Source: Liolophura sinensis
Lineage: Eukaryota; Mollusca; Polyplacophora; Chitonida; Chitonidae
Direction: 5' to 3'
Assembly: GCF_032854445.1 (NCBI RefSeq)
Contig: NC_088306.1
Span: forward strand, 3,158,373 to 3,222,372
DNA length: 64,000 bases
Below the pieces are notes generated by a model, which worked only from the letters and a program-made list of their open reading frames with translations, did no database searches and was not told the DNA's origin. The stretch's first letter is position 1. Each line of letters begins with the position of its first letter. The translations under genes were made by a program, and so were the position numbers. Below are positions 46,439 through 58,800 of the stretch, piece by piece.

Positions 46439-47790
46439 GTAAGCTGTTTTTTTTTAATTATAAAACATATTTACTTGTGTAATTTCAAAATAGAAATTCA
46501 AACTTGACATTTTGGTTCAAGAATTTTTCATATGGGTCATGCTGGTAAAACTAAAATCACACTCGTAAAGCTGTCTTTTTGTTTTGATATTGATCACATA
46601 CCGATGATTGATTTATCTGGTGGAACTAATCTAGACGCGTGAAACCTGAACCTTATAAACGCCATATACGATCATCCTTAAGCATTCTAAGTAAGGAAGG
46701 CGTATCGTTATTTTGACAGTATTACTGCCTTATCATGGCGAAAAGACTTTCAAACATTCACTTACGTATGTTTGAAGCACAGATTGTCACGAGCAAATAT
46801 TTGATCAAAAACTTAAATATTATCTACATATACATGGCTCAATGGGCTAGTTACTGACCTGTTTTGATGATGAGTATCAAGATACACAGGGCCGAGCCCG
46901 CCTGAATCAGATGTGTTTAATGTCATCGATTTTAGACATTTTTCATCGGGAGAGACTCACAACTAAGGTACTGTAACGTACCATGGTCTCAGATAAAGTT
47001 TTAGAAAATTCTCTCGGCCTCATATCATATCGTAAATTATATCTCTTTTCATCGGATGCCTTTTGAAACTGAAGTTGTGTTGCTTTTGTCAACCTGTCTA
47101 TAACTTTGTTATAAACTACATATTAGAAGATTGTCACCGTTTTATGATTCTTATCTTTATAGCCTTGGAAAAAGAACAAAAAGAGGGAGAATAAAAAATC
47201 TATTCTGTAAACGCAGAGAAAAGTACTTTCCCCGACTTAACCAACCAATGAAATGCTGATATCTGAAACAATAGTTTCTCACTGGCCACTAAGTCTGGGG
47301 AAAAGTACTGTGCCCCGAGTAAGCTGATTTAAATTCTTCTGTCTTTTCTGACGGCCATAAAAAGAGAATTTATGTACTGAAATTTCTTTTATGGGTGTTA
47401 GTGCTCCAATCAAAAATGCCGTTATTTAAAATGCAGCATGCCCTTTGGTTCACTAAGTCAAGGGGAAGTACTTAGTTCGAAGACTTATCCCCTTGATAGT
47501 CAGCCAGTGGCATCAGCGCTTGCTTTAGGGCGGAGAGAAGCTTTTATATTGCACCATTGTTAATATACGTCCTTGTAAGATCGATTCTACTTACAGAGAT
47601 CAGCTTATTTGAATGTATTGTGACTCAAATCTAACGAAAATAAAACGACAAGGTCAGCTGGATAGGCCCGTAAATAGTAGGCCCAAGGAAGTAGATACGC
47701 TCGGGAGAATATGAGAGGCGTAAATGTATAATTAAGGAAATAGATCACATATAGCATATTCAGAACGAATATGTAATATTTGTGGGTTGT
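46439..47790. other. no recognisable exon
   Basis: AT-rich sequence after the orphan signal exon; presumably intronic or intergenic. The phrase TTCACTAAGTCAAGGGGAAGT recurs in variant form around 47215-47465 and 48610-48660, suggesting an old repeat. Confidence 0.35.
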
Positions 47791-47794
47791 CAGA

Positions 47795-48262
47795 CCAAGG
47801 CGGTTATCTCTATGATTGGACGCTGTGTTCTGATTATCTGGGGAACACATACACAACTGCGTGGTGGCGAGTCTCTCAGTCAATGGGAAATCATCGTTGC
47901 ACGGATATCACAGACAAATAAATATGAATAACAAGATTATGACAGTTGATCAGACCATGGAGGTTATCTCTATGATTGGACGCTGTGTTCTGATTATCTG
48001 GGGAACACATACACAACTGCGTGGTGGCGAGTCTCTCTGTCAATGGCAAATCATCGTTGCACGGATATTACAGACAAATAAATATGAATAACAAGATTAT
48101 GACAGTTGATCAGACCATGGAGGTTATCTCTATGATTGGACGCTGTGTTCTGATTATCTGGGGAACACATACACAACTGCGTGGTGGCGAGTCTCTCTGT
48201 CAATGCCAAATCATCGTTGCACGGGTAGTACTGATAAATAAATATGAATAACAAGATTATGG
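47795..48262. repeat. 160-bp tandem triplication
   Basis: Three units with GGTTATCTCTATGATTGGAC at 47802, 47962 and 48122, each containing GTGGTGGCGAGTCTCTC and AAATCATCGTTGCACGG. A diverged part (CTGGTGGCGAGTCTCTCGG, GATAATCGTTACACGGATAT) recurs after the SINE at about 48505-48565. Three overlapping frames of about 76 aa are by-products. Confidence 0.9.
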
Positions 48263-48299
48263 AAGCTGATCGAGACATGGAGGTAGAATAGAATATTCT

Positions 48300-48495
48300 G
48301 AGCCACCGTGGCTCAGTCGGTTAGCGCGCTAGCGCAGCGTAATGACCCAGGAGCCTCTGACCAATGCGGCCACTGTGAGTTCAATTCCAGCTTATGCTGG
48401 CTTCCTCTCCAGCCGTACGTGGGAAGGTCTGACAGCAACCTGCGGATGGTCGTGGGTTTCCCCCACCATAATGCTGGCCGCCGTCGCATGAGGCA
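48300..48495 (+). mobile_element. SINE-A, head present, tail truncated
   Basis: GAGCCACCGTGGCTCAGTCG at the left is the tRNA head with A-box; GTGAGTTCAATTCCAGC is the B-box region. The body reaches CATAATGCTGGCCGCCGTCG and then stops, before the usual ACGGCGTAAAACACC end. It separates the 160-bp triplication from a fourth, partial unit. Confidence 0.9.
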
Positions 48496-48953
48496 CACAC
48501 CCACAGCTGGTGGCGAGTCTCTCGGTTAAGGGGAGATAATCGTTACACGGATATTAAGCAGGCTTGTCAGCTTATGTTTAAAAGAACATTGTGATTGGCT
48601 TGTTAATTAGGGGATAAGTCTCCTAGCTCGGGATAAAGTACTTTGCACCGACTTAGTGAACCAACAGGCATGCTGCATTCTAAATAATGCCAATTCTGAA
48701 TTGATCTGTAACACGAGCAAAGTATTGTGAAATATATTTTTTTCAGTTTTAAGTTTTCTTTTCTTGGCCATTGAAAAAACAGATTTATAGAACTATGTCC
48801 ACGGTTCCGTACTTTACTTTCTAGGGTTCACTCGTTTTATAAACTCACATTGGATGATATTTTGTGCACTAACAGCGTCTATAACATGCCATTTGTCAAT
48901 GTCGCATATTGAGGCAATGCGCATGTACCTCGTTAATATTCATTAGTCCTAAG

Positions 48954-49365
48954 TATAAATGGTGACATATTCCTAGAATCGATAAGGAGACGTCCGTGTT
49001 TGTCCTCTCAAGATGGCAGCCGCGAAATTGGGCGCAATACCTAAGTACAGAGTCAAAGCGCTACTGCACTGTCGTTCCTTTCAACGTCGGAAAGGTGCCT
49101 GTTATGCTGTTTTTAGTCTCAGATACACGCACTGTATATGAGACATACACAAAGTTCCGTGAACTTTTACTTCAAAGATTTCCTGAGAAACACACAGACA
49201 GATCTGGAAGTGCACAGAAAATAAAAACACACGCGTTGTCGTCATCAAAAAGAACAGCAATCTCTAAAATGCCTTCGATGCTTTCAGGGTATGAAGGCAT
49301 TGGACAGATTGGTCCTGGTATATTCTTAGACTGGAACGTTTATGTTGAAGAGAAAATTTTTCTAG
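48954..49365 (+). CDS. Possible coding exon behind a TATA-like box
   Basis: TATAAAT at 48954-48960 is followed by a frame open from 48966 to a stop near 49419, well above the local background. A donor-like CTAG|GTAATCC lies at 49365/49366. The first ATG in this frame is at 49104; an acceptor-like TTGTCCTCTCAAG ends at 49012 and coincides with an ATG in a different, 42-codon frame. Visible peptide includes KVPVMLFLVSDTRTVYETY, KFRELLLQRFPEKH and GYEGIGQIGPGIFLDW. I do not recognise a domain. It may be a first exon, an internal exon or chance. Confidence 0.35.
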
Positions 49366-49419
49366 GTAATCCATGTAATTGTTCATTTATTTCATTTACT
49401 TATATCTACGTGGTTTCGT

Positions 49420-50755
49420 AACGAGCTCAGTTTTAGGGTTAGGGGAAAACGAATAGCCGGATTACACCACCGGTCATGCACAGGCAAGTAATTGCAGAAT
49501 TATCTCCCTTGATAGAAGTACAGTAAAGTCACTTTAAAATTCCATATAACACTCGTGCATGCTTATATCAAAGCAAATTTTCAACCAGGCCACGTACGGT
49601 TTAATCATGTACTCTTGAAAGCCATTTTTATATACAAATATCTGCCATGACGTCACAAATCAGTTGATAAAATTCTTCCTGGTTGGGCTGCTGTTTTAGG
49701 TCATCAGGTCTACACTCCGAGTTCCTCCGTCTACAAATCTGATAGCCCTTCTGTGTAAGTGAAAGATTCTTCAATACGTTTTTCTTTTGAAAATGTTCGT
49801 ACCATAAATTAGCCTACTAAACGTTTGAGTTTATTAAATTACGTGTTAATGTTAGAAGTGCTTAGAATGAGACGCTTACACTTTCATATAGGCTCGCCAG
49901 CTCTAATAATCCACTAAACTTGTGTTGCACATTCAATGATTCTTTATAAAAATATGTTTTAACAGATTACCTTCGATACTATCAACGTATGAAAATTCTT
50001 GTATGTACTAAGGCTAGCAGATTTACCACAAAGAGAAAGGTTTCCTAGTTTAGTGCCCAAAACGGATGGTCCTGAGAAAACCACACACCACGGGCAAGTA
50101 AATGAAGAACTATTTACCTTGACAAAACACCTTTAAATGTTTAAAATTCCAGTATGTTTAAAACATACGTGGATGCTCAAGTCAAAACAAACTTTCAATT
50201 AACCAGATGTACATCATGCCAATACATGCCCCCCACCCCCCCACCCCCAATGACCGGGCGCACGAGGCCCGGGATAAAACCCGGCTGTGGACAGGGTATT
50301 TGCAGATTCCCGACTCTCTCAGACAATCACTCTGCACAGTCTCACGTTTACTGAAACAGCGCGTGACTCCCGCCAATTTGATGTGCCTATCTGTACGTCA
50401 CATGCACGTGGGAAAGCTGTTCACTATCTTGCACAAAGTCGGTTGTTTTCCACCGCGCTTGAAAAAAGGAAAAACCTTATAAGTAAGTATGTCATTTTCC
50501 CTGCAGGAAGTACTGTTAGTGAAGAATTCCTTTGACATGTTTGACGTTAACTAGCAATCAAGAAAATACAAAATTAAATCGGTTAACATATGTCACCACA
50601 ACAGTTTTTCCTCAGCACACAAGCACGGTAATTTTGTGGACAAGAATAAAAATATACTGGCGAAATTTTGAAAGTATATTCAACTGTGCGAACATAAGCA
50701 GTAATAGTAGCCATATATACGTTGTTATTTTTCACACCGGGAAGTCAGAGATACG
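49420..50755. other. no recognisable gene
   Basis: Unique sequence up to the left boundary of unit B. A C-rich tract (CCCCCCACCCCCC-like) lies near 50230. No exon is supported. Confidence 0.4.
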
Positions 50756-50864
50756 TGTCATTAGTTGAACTTGTCATATACTCCACAACGTCTCTCGTCA
50801 TAGGCCAATGAACTTCCGGCTGTTCTTCGACCGACAAAACTAGGACGATGCATTGAGTTTGGGG

Positions 50865-51001
50865 AGATGTCACGTGACTCGGTTAGCTTGTCACTTTACC
50901 ATATATGGTCATGTCTTCCGGTCGTCTCTCCAGTCCCGGAACAATCGTTTTCTAGGCTGAAATACCCAGATTTATATACATATATATATTTATATATATA
51001 A
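50865..51001 (+). promoter_or_regulatory. Promoter of gene B (E-box, TATA)
   Basis: Collinear with the promoter of gene A: GAGATGTCACGTGACTCG (E-box), CAGTCCCGGAACAA, then an expanded TATA-rich stretch ending TATATATATAAG at about 50991-51002. A CCAATGAA motif upstream (near 50805) is not in copy A. The TATA stretch is longer and less regular than in A. Confidence 0.6.
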
Positions 51002-51027
51002 GCGAGAGACGAGCGGCCCACACACTC

Positions 51028-51111
51028 CATATCGGTTTGTTCTCTCGAAACAGATACTACAATACGAACGTCTCATTGTGACAGACCATTGACACCATCG
51101 CAGTAATCCAG
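51028..51111 (+). other. Non-coding exon 1 of gene B
   Basis: Nearly identical to 31345-31425, including TCTCGAAACAGATACTACAA, and ends at the donor CCAG|GTAAGAAG after 51111. No ATG inside. The conservation of this untranslated exon and the first 100 bp of the intron is higher than in most of intron 1. Confidence 0.65.
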
Positions 51112-51894
51112 GTAAGAAGGTATGACTTTAACGTGATCATGTCACGCGTGACTGGGTGATGTTCACTCAGTGAAAGTAATGCTGAACAATTCAGAATATA
51201 CTGCTGTTAACCTTTGTTACTGTAATTCAACTTTCTCGTAAATTCACAGGATCTTTATGAAAGCATATTCTGAGGGCACTTTTCTGTTTATGTTGATCAG
51301 ATCATGCTTTTTGTGAAGACCTGAAATTGGCCAATCCAACCAATATTGTTTAATTTCAAAAAATAAATTATACAAATGCATAAATCGCCCTGAGAGTTAC
51401 TCTTTCATATAGTCAGCAATTCTTTGATAAAATGCGCGTCTATCTAAAACGAATTTAAGCTTACTGTTGGTAAGAAAACCTCTTTTAGTGATTTTTGATA
51501 AGTGTAGTGGAAGTCAAGACTCAGTGTTACTTAATACATGCTCGTGAAACCGAGTAGACCAGGTCAACACAGGATTTGTAACATGTTTGTTACAAGAGTA
51601 ACAATAACGACCGTAACAGTGTATACTTAGGCACTCCTATCGCTTAGTTGTACGTGACATCCCTAGCAGTTTTGTGCCTTTATTACTGGTAATGGTTCAC
51701 AAAGGGAATGCACATGCACGCTTCTATAGATATATCCAGGATGTGGCAATTAATATTTTAATTTGCACTGTTCATATTTTGCTCTAAATATAGACATACA
51801 ATTTGAAGGTGTGGCGCTCTGGTGTAGTGAGTAAACGTGTAGAACAGAAAGATGCCGAAAGTAGTCGAATCGTTTTCAATTGTAGCACTACTAA

Positions 51895-52250
51895 CCATGT
51901 ATAAAATAGAAGGGCTAGAGGATAGAAAGTAAAGCCAAAGTAACAACGACAGTATGATAAGTGGCAAATGATATCACGTAACTGGTGAAATACCGCCACT
52001 TGTCAATTGACCTCAGTTAAGGTCATACTCTGTTCACATTAGTGCCTGAAAAAAAGCAACGTAAACACCCCCCCCCCCCCCCGCTTCCCACCATCCCCGC
52101 TCTAGCCCCTTGGAGAGTTATTTTAAAAAAAAAAATACAAAAAAAAAATGCAGTGATATTTATAATTGCAATAAATTAGACGTCACTGGTCGAGAATTAC
52201 TCAGTGTCGTCACATTTAATAAACAATCACATGAAGAGCTCTACTGTTCT
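51895..52250 (+). repeat. Interspersed repeat R3 in intron 1 of gene B
   Basis: Matches R3 blocks (AGTAAAGCCAAAGTAACAAC, CACTTGTCAATTGACCTCAG, ATTAGACGTCACTGGTC). A C-tract of about 16 lies at 52066-52081. Orthologous to 32395-32660. Confidence 0.7.
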
Positions 52251-52298
52251 GTGAGTTCTACACAGCACGGGACATCAACTTTCGTTCTGGCCTGTACG

Positions 52299-52367
52299 AG
52301 TGAGTGAGTGAGTGCTTAGCGCTTTGACGTCGTACTTAATTATTCAGTCATATCGGGGACGATCTGA
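52299..52367 (-). mobile_element. SINE-B tail insertion in gene B with 8-bp TSD
   Basis: 69 bp of SINE-B 3' sequence in minus orientation (AGTGAGTGAGTGAGTGCTTA, GACGTCGTACTTAATTATTC), bounded by CCTGTACG at 52291-52298 and 52368-52375. Unit A has the uninterrupted target (GGGCTGTACGCACTGCC), so this copy inserted after the duplication. Confidence 0.92.
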
Positions 52368-52815
52368 CCTGTACGCAATGCCAGCTTCACGCTTGTCTGT
52401 AGTGACCCGCCGTCTGCATCCCTATTGCATATCAGTGCTTCACTGGCGAGAGAACTTTACTCGTTGAGTCAGAAGAATTATGTTCAGTGTATATGGTACA
52501 GACAGTGTAATATAGTTTATGCAGTGTTAGGGCTAAAGTGGTGCAATGGTTGGATTTTTTTATGTATTTACTTCCTTATATACAGCGCCCAACAGGGGGA
52601 AAATGACATACTTACTGATAGGGTTTTTTCCTTTTTTACAACCATGTGATATGGTATGTTATCACGAGGCGCAAACAGCCATATAGCCAGCGGGAAATAC
52701 CGGGACAACCACGTGGCGTATTGTCAAATCGTAGGCGTTCATATTCGCGTATACTCTCTGGGGCAACTGAGTACCTCTCAGTCGCATACATACAGGGAGT
52801 GGCTGGGGAAGAAAG

Positions 52816-52845
52816 ATGTGCATAGCGTGTAATGCCGGGTATTAG
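52816..52845 (+). CDS. Upstream ORF in the leader of gene B
   Basis: Nine codons plus TAG (MCIACNAGY), same length, place and end as the upstream ORF of gene A; exon 2 is taken to start at 52796 after ATACATACAG. A at -3 of this start; the main ATG at 52871 has T at -3. Confidence 0.5.
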   Translation: MCIACNAGY

Positions 52846-52870
52846 GCCTAACAACGGCGTTATCAAGTAG

Positions 52871-55800
52871 ATGGAGACAGTACAAGACAAATTGGATGGT
52901 TCCATAGATTCGGTACTCTCACTTTTTTATCTCTGCATTTATCTCTCTATTTATTTATTTATTGATTTTTTTAATTATTTGATTCCTGTTTAACGCCATG
53001 CTCAAGAATATTCACTTATATAATGTGACTTAGATAATGGTTTACCTGGAGTAAACCACGGACCTTAGACAGGAATTTAACAATTAAACTCGTTGATCTA
53101 CAACAGCATCGAAGCAGCTACATCTGGATTCTGTTACATGACCCTATTGGTCAAGGATCTAACAGTCGAAACGAGTCACACCTGATCCTCGGTAGGCCTG
53201 CTGTGTTAGTGCCACTATTTGGCTGGTGTTTAACTCTGTACTCCGCACCTTTTCACCTACTCTCCTCTGTATTCCGGACCTTTTCAACTACTCTGAAAAA
53301 GTGAATCAGTTAATTTTACCAGAAAGCCTGTTGTCTGAGTGATACCAGAATGCATTGTGTTATAATAACACAGTATTCTGACATATTTAATATAATATCT
53401 TGTTAGTTTAATACAATTATTATGTTGAATTAATAGAATATCTGTGTTGCATTTAAAAGAATAATCTGCTGCAATGACGGAATATACTCTCACATCACTC
53501 AGACAACAGACTTTGACAGATGTATCATTTGGTTTGATTCACGGAATGCCCGGGGTAAAACCACCGCCATTTGTCATGTACCTGTCCCGAGTTAGGACCG
53601 CAGTGGTTGCAAAAATACAACAGAAATGCAAATAAGTTGAACAGTTTCTTTATCAGCAAGGGAGGGATTCTCCGCAGGGTAAGAAATGGATTTTGGAGCT
53701 TGCCTGGTAATTTGCCGTAAACAGGAAATGATGTGACTCGTACCCAATCTTATTTTATTACCACCTGCAGGGAGATGTCAGTTAAATGAAAGTCACCATG
53801 CCACTGTGTTTTGAACATTTCACAAGAGTGAGTTTGTGTTTGGGTTTAACGGCGTACTTAACAATTTTTCAATCATATCACAACGAAGGATTCATTAGTG
53901 TGTAGGTAATGTGCCTCCTTGTTGCAGGACGGATTTCCACCGCTCTTTTATCTAGAGCTGTTCACTGAGGCGATTTACCAAAGGCAAGTAAGCGGCCTAT
54001 ACTAATACCGATCAACCAGTCGCTGCACTATCCCCTTAATGCTGAAGTTACAACTTCCTCTTTTTTAAGGTCTTACGCGTGATCTCCACCGAAGCGGACG
54101 CTCTACCAACTGTACTATTGGGGCCGGTACTATTTACACACGAGATTTTTACGCATACTGAACAGGCCTTTATCAGACCTATGATTAATTTTCCCGTATC
54201 AATCCCATACATAGGTGAAGATCTTTCGTACATGTGTAGAAATACATTGTAACCATGAAAACGTATTTTTATTTGCACCTATATATAAAAGAATTCCACA
54301 TACGTATGTAAAAATATTTTTTCGCACGGTTTAGTAATTGAGACGTAATTGGAGCATTTTAATCCAATTACCGTTCACACAACACAGTTAAATCGGCTCA
54401 AGACCTGAAACTGGCTTCAAGCCACCCCGCTAGCATTGGCAAGTAAACCGGATTAACTGCCACCGCTTTTCCTTCACACGAGCGACATCAAACTGGCCAC
54501 TTTCGGATTTAAACCAGTTTAACTTTGCCCGTATGACCGGGATAATTCGATGATGAAAACTCATTGTGCTGGACACATGTATAGCTGTCACTGCTTTGGT
54601 ACAGGAGATATGCTTTTGGTATTTGGTATATTGCGTAGGTGTGAACATGTTCGTGTATTATGGCATATTTTTAACCCATTTATTTATTTACTTATATTAT
54701 TATTGGACAGATAAAGAGTGACCCGTGATCAATCCATTAATTTAATAAGACCTAAAATATTCAAACTTTCAGAACTCAGCAGCCATGATAGGGATCCAGC
54801 GTCCAACGCCTTACGACATGAACAAAGTGGAGGCGCCGGATCACCGACTCAGCCTAAACATGGCCGCAGTGCACAGGCGTCAGAGAATGTTGAGGAGGAT
54901 AAGCAGCTGTCCTGAAGAAATGCAGTGTCAAAGGAAAATGGATTTCCAGACCTGCGCCAGCACATTCCTGCACAACCATTACGTAGTTCAACGATTTAAA
55001 AGTAAATCACTCCAAAATGCACTGCTGTATCACAGCGCCCTGTCCAGGGAGCAAAGCTCTCTGCCACGTGACCACGCGGAAACGGAGCAGCCAGCAACTC
55101 TCATGCGCCAACCTATACTGGAGACAACGACTGACTTTGACGACACCGACGGCTCAGTGCACGTTCGCAGGCGCCGCGTTGAGCGTCAGATAGGTTGTTG
55201 TCCCCGAAAGAGCATTGAATGGCGATTGTTTCGGCAGGATTCGGGGTTTGATTTAAACCCGGATCTCGACGGTCACCCCCTCCTCAGGTGCCGCTCCGAC
55301 CCGTCCCTAGATTGTTCCCCTTCCGCGGAACCGATAGACTGCATTACCATTGGCCTTGTCCAGAAGTTGAAGGCCATGTTTTTTGGAAAGGACGTAAGTA
55401 TCTTATAGCGTGAATTTTCCCAGCGCAATGGCGATTCGGGTCCAGGCTCAACTGACCAAAGCAAAAAAAGTATACCGCTGTTTTAAACGTCATATACATT
55501 ATTCATTTATTTATTTATTTGATTGGGGTTTTACGCCATACTCAAGAATATTTCACTTATATACACACTGATATCAAAGATGGCTATCAAAACAACTTCG
55601 TCCGGGAGAGTCCGAATTGGAGGCGCTAAGCTGGTCCGCGTTCCCAGTATGTCCATCGATGACGTCATTTCCGAATATCCCCAACCAGTGATGGGAAATA
55701 TGCATAAAATAATGAAGTTCTTAAGAAATCTAAAATATGATATTCAAACCTGTTAAAGATATGTATAGCCATCGTATATAACCTACACTCAGCGTAGGTG

Positions 55801-58800
55801 ATAACTCTGATGAGAAGGTTCTACAATATCAAAGATTTAGATCCGACATTTAAATGTCCATTTGTCTTGCAAACTTCAGACATTTACATTGGGCCAGTTG
55901 AACATTTTATCTATACTCATCTATGTTAAGTAAACTGCGTTTTGTCTTTCAGGATGACCTCAGATCACTTGAAAAGTGTAACCCCATCAGATTGCATATG
56001 CAGAACTTCACCGGTTATGAACCCTTCGGGTGCGACCTCCACAGTTATCATCATCCCGACAAAAACAGATGGTTCCACTTCCTTAGATACAATGTCATCA
56101 ACCCAGACGACACAGCGGCAAGGCAACTCGGAATTGAGTAAGTCCTTGATAGTAGTCAAAGCAAACAACGATTGAAAATGTTATGCAAGTCCGAAGGCGG
56201 TATTAGACAAGATAGCAGATAGCGCTGTTGTCGGATATGGACAGCCATCACTTGGACCGTCTAGATGCTGGAGTTGTCTCCTTTCCTTCAGGCCATCTGC
56301 ACAGGCTTCTGTAACGTTACCAATAAACCATCCGCCCATACGTTTGTACGTTCCTCCATTCACCCCTTCCTCTGTTCATCCACCAACACTATATGTATGT
56401 CCATCCTTCATTCCTTCCGTTCAACTATCTGCTTGTCTATCCATCCATCTTTCTGTTCAACGGCCCACAATTTCATCGTCCCACTTTTAAATTCCTTTCA
56501 TTGCAAACTTATTTATCCATCCGTTTTCTTAGTCAGTCTTCCATCCGATTGTCTGATAACCTATCGTTATACGATGCGTTAATCAGGAAAGAATTGTGTT
56601 CACAGAGAGAATGACGAAATCCTGATGATTAACAACGAGGCTGTCACGCGGGTGAACCAACGACAGGTGGAAATGAAGATATCTCGTACGCTGAACAGCG
56701 GCAATGTCACGTTGGTAGGAGAATTTCGTCATTAAAAACACAATTGTGACTCATACCAATAAAAATAACAAATAGAAATCCTTGTGATTATTTATAAGGA
56801 CCATGGAATGGATTGGAACAACTAATATTGTCCACGTAACTGAAAAAACAAGAAACGTTATTTCATTTTAACTACAATATCCAGCTGTTCTTGTCTCTTT
56901 ACAGGTAACTTTCAATCTGTCCGGCAGTAACTCGTCTGTCAACCAATGACGTTGTTTTAAATTAACGAAACACAACATCCCTCATGTATCCACTAATTAA
57001 TGAACCAATCAGCTTTTAAAATTTACAATGTTTTACTTCATCACTGAATCCTTGTCTTTTACTTTAGTTACTTCGTCGACTTGTACAGGATGACAAGTTC
57101 GAATACCTAGAGATCCAAGCTGAAGTAGAAGTTACAGGTAAAGTACGGTTAGGTTTCGGAGAATGCTCATTTATTTATTCAGTTTTTGACTTATGTGATG
57201 GTGGTCAATATTTTGAGGCCAAGAAAGAAACCGAAGTCACCTTTGGCAAGTTACTAACGGACTTTCAGACGTGCACAGATGTGCACCCCATAGAGGAGGG
57301 ACGCAATCCTTCTTATAGACTATTGAAAATGAACATGGTCAGCCGCTTGTTGTCACACTTAAATAAGAATTCACCTGTGTATAGCTTTGGAAGTTTGAAT
57401 GTGTTAACTGTTCCTACCGTATTACCACCCAAAACAACATGTAGGGTTATAGCTTAAACGCGCTTCGGAACGGATGCAAGTGCCATAAACGCCTAGCGCT
57501 TCCTACCACTAAACACATTTATCGTTGCCCAAGTACACTAATCAATTCAGTACGTTTATTATTTGAAGAACGAAATGTGAATACTTTGTAATTTTAGCGT
57601 TATCGCTTCCATCTGCATGTATAGATCTTTTTAATGTTACCTTGTATTTTGATTGTTGTTGTTGCAGAGGAGTTGATCCGTGTGTCTCGGACACGAAGTA
57701 TTGTATATGCCCAAGCCAGAGGGCGCTACATTGTTTTGCCTGACCAAACCGTGCAATGTAAACGGGTAAACATCTTCCACAGAGATGATGTTGTTTGCTG
57801 CAGTGGGGAAAGATTAGTTACTGAGGCGCGGCCACACGGAGAACGTGAGTATATAGAAATCCTTAATTCCAACACAGAAATGTCAGTGAGTCTAACGTTA
57901 AGCATAACGTGGAACAAAATATATCTCCCTAACCGAGTATGTGGAAGAAACGACATCAATGAAACACTACTTGTCATTCAATGTACCGTGTAGTTCGATA
58001 CAAAGCATTGCAATTTAGCGGGCAAGATCAGCCTAATATGTACACAATGTCAGACCAAAAAAATCAGTTTGACACAATCGATGTTAACTTTGAATCGATA
58101 TAAATCAACCTTATATAGAATATGAAAAAAAATCGGCTTAGTATAGACTGTCAGCCAATAGAAATCAGCCTAATATAGACTGTCAGCCGATAGAAATCAG
58201 CCTAATATAGACTGTCAGCCAATAGAAATCAGTCTAATATCGAATGTCAGCAAATAGAAGTCACTTTAATATAGAATGTGAATTGACACGTATCGGCTTA
58301 ATATACGTCAGCCCACAGGAGTCAGCCTAATGTACAGTATCAACAAATAGAAATTAGTACAAGAGAAATCAGCCATTTGTAATGATGCCAGAAATCACCT
58401 TTCCTGTGCCGATGCACATAAATATCCTAGTGACATTAATACAACACAATATTACGGGACACTAAAATGTAACAGTCTTCCACATAATCAGTGACAACGT
58501 AAGTAAATAAATGACATATATTCCAGTTTTATACATATTGCTATAAAACTTTGAAAGCTACCTTGAAACGGTTTTCAGGCACTTTTGAGCGGTTTACCGT
58601 GAGTGCATGGGACACGATAGAAAACAAGGTTGCCTTCTTCTATGTTTTGAAATGTGGAGACAAATACGCGGAAGCTGGAAACAACTGTGTAATATTGAAG
58701 GTAAGAACTTTTTTTTTTATTTATTTATGTATTTTAATTTATACTTCGTGTCCTTTGGTCTCGTCGTCTGCACCACGGCTCGCGCTTTTTATGCCACCGA

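Noticed and set aside
48300-48375. tRNA gene
   Set aside because: It has A- and B-box-like sequences but no foldable acceptor stem and continues into the SINE-A body, so it is a SINE head.
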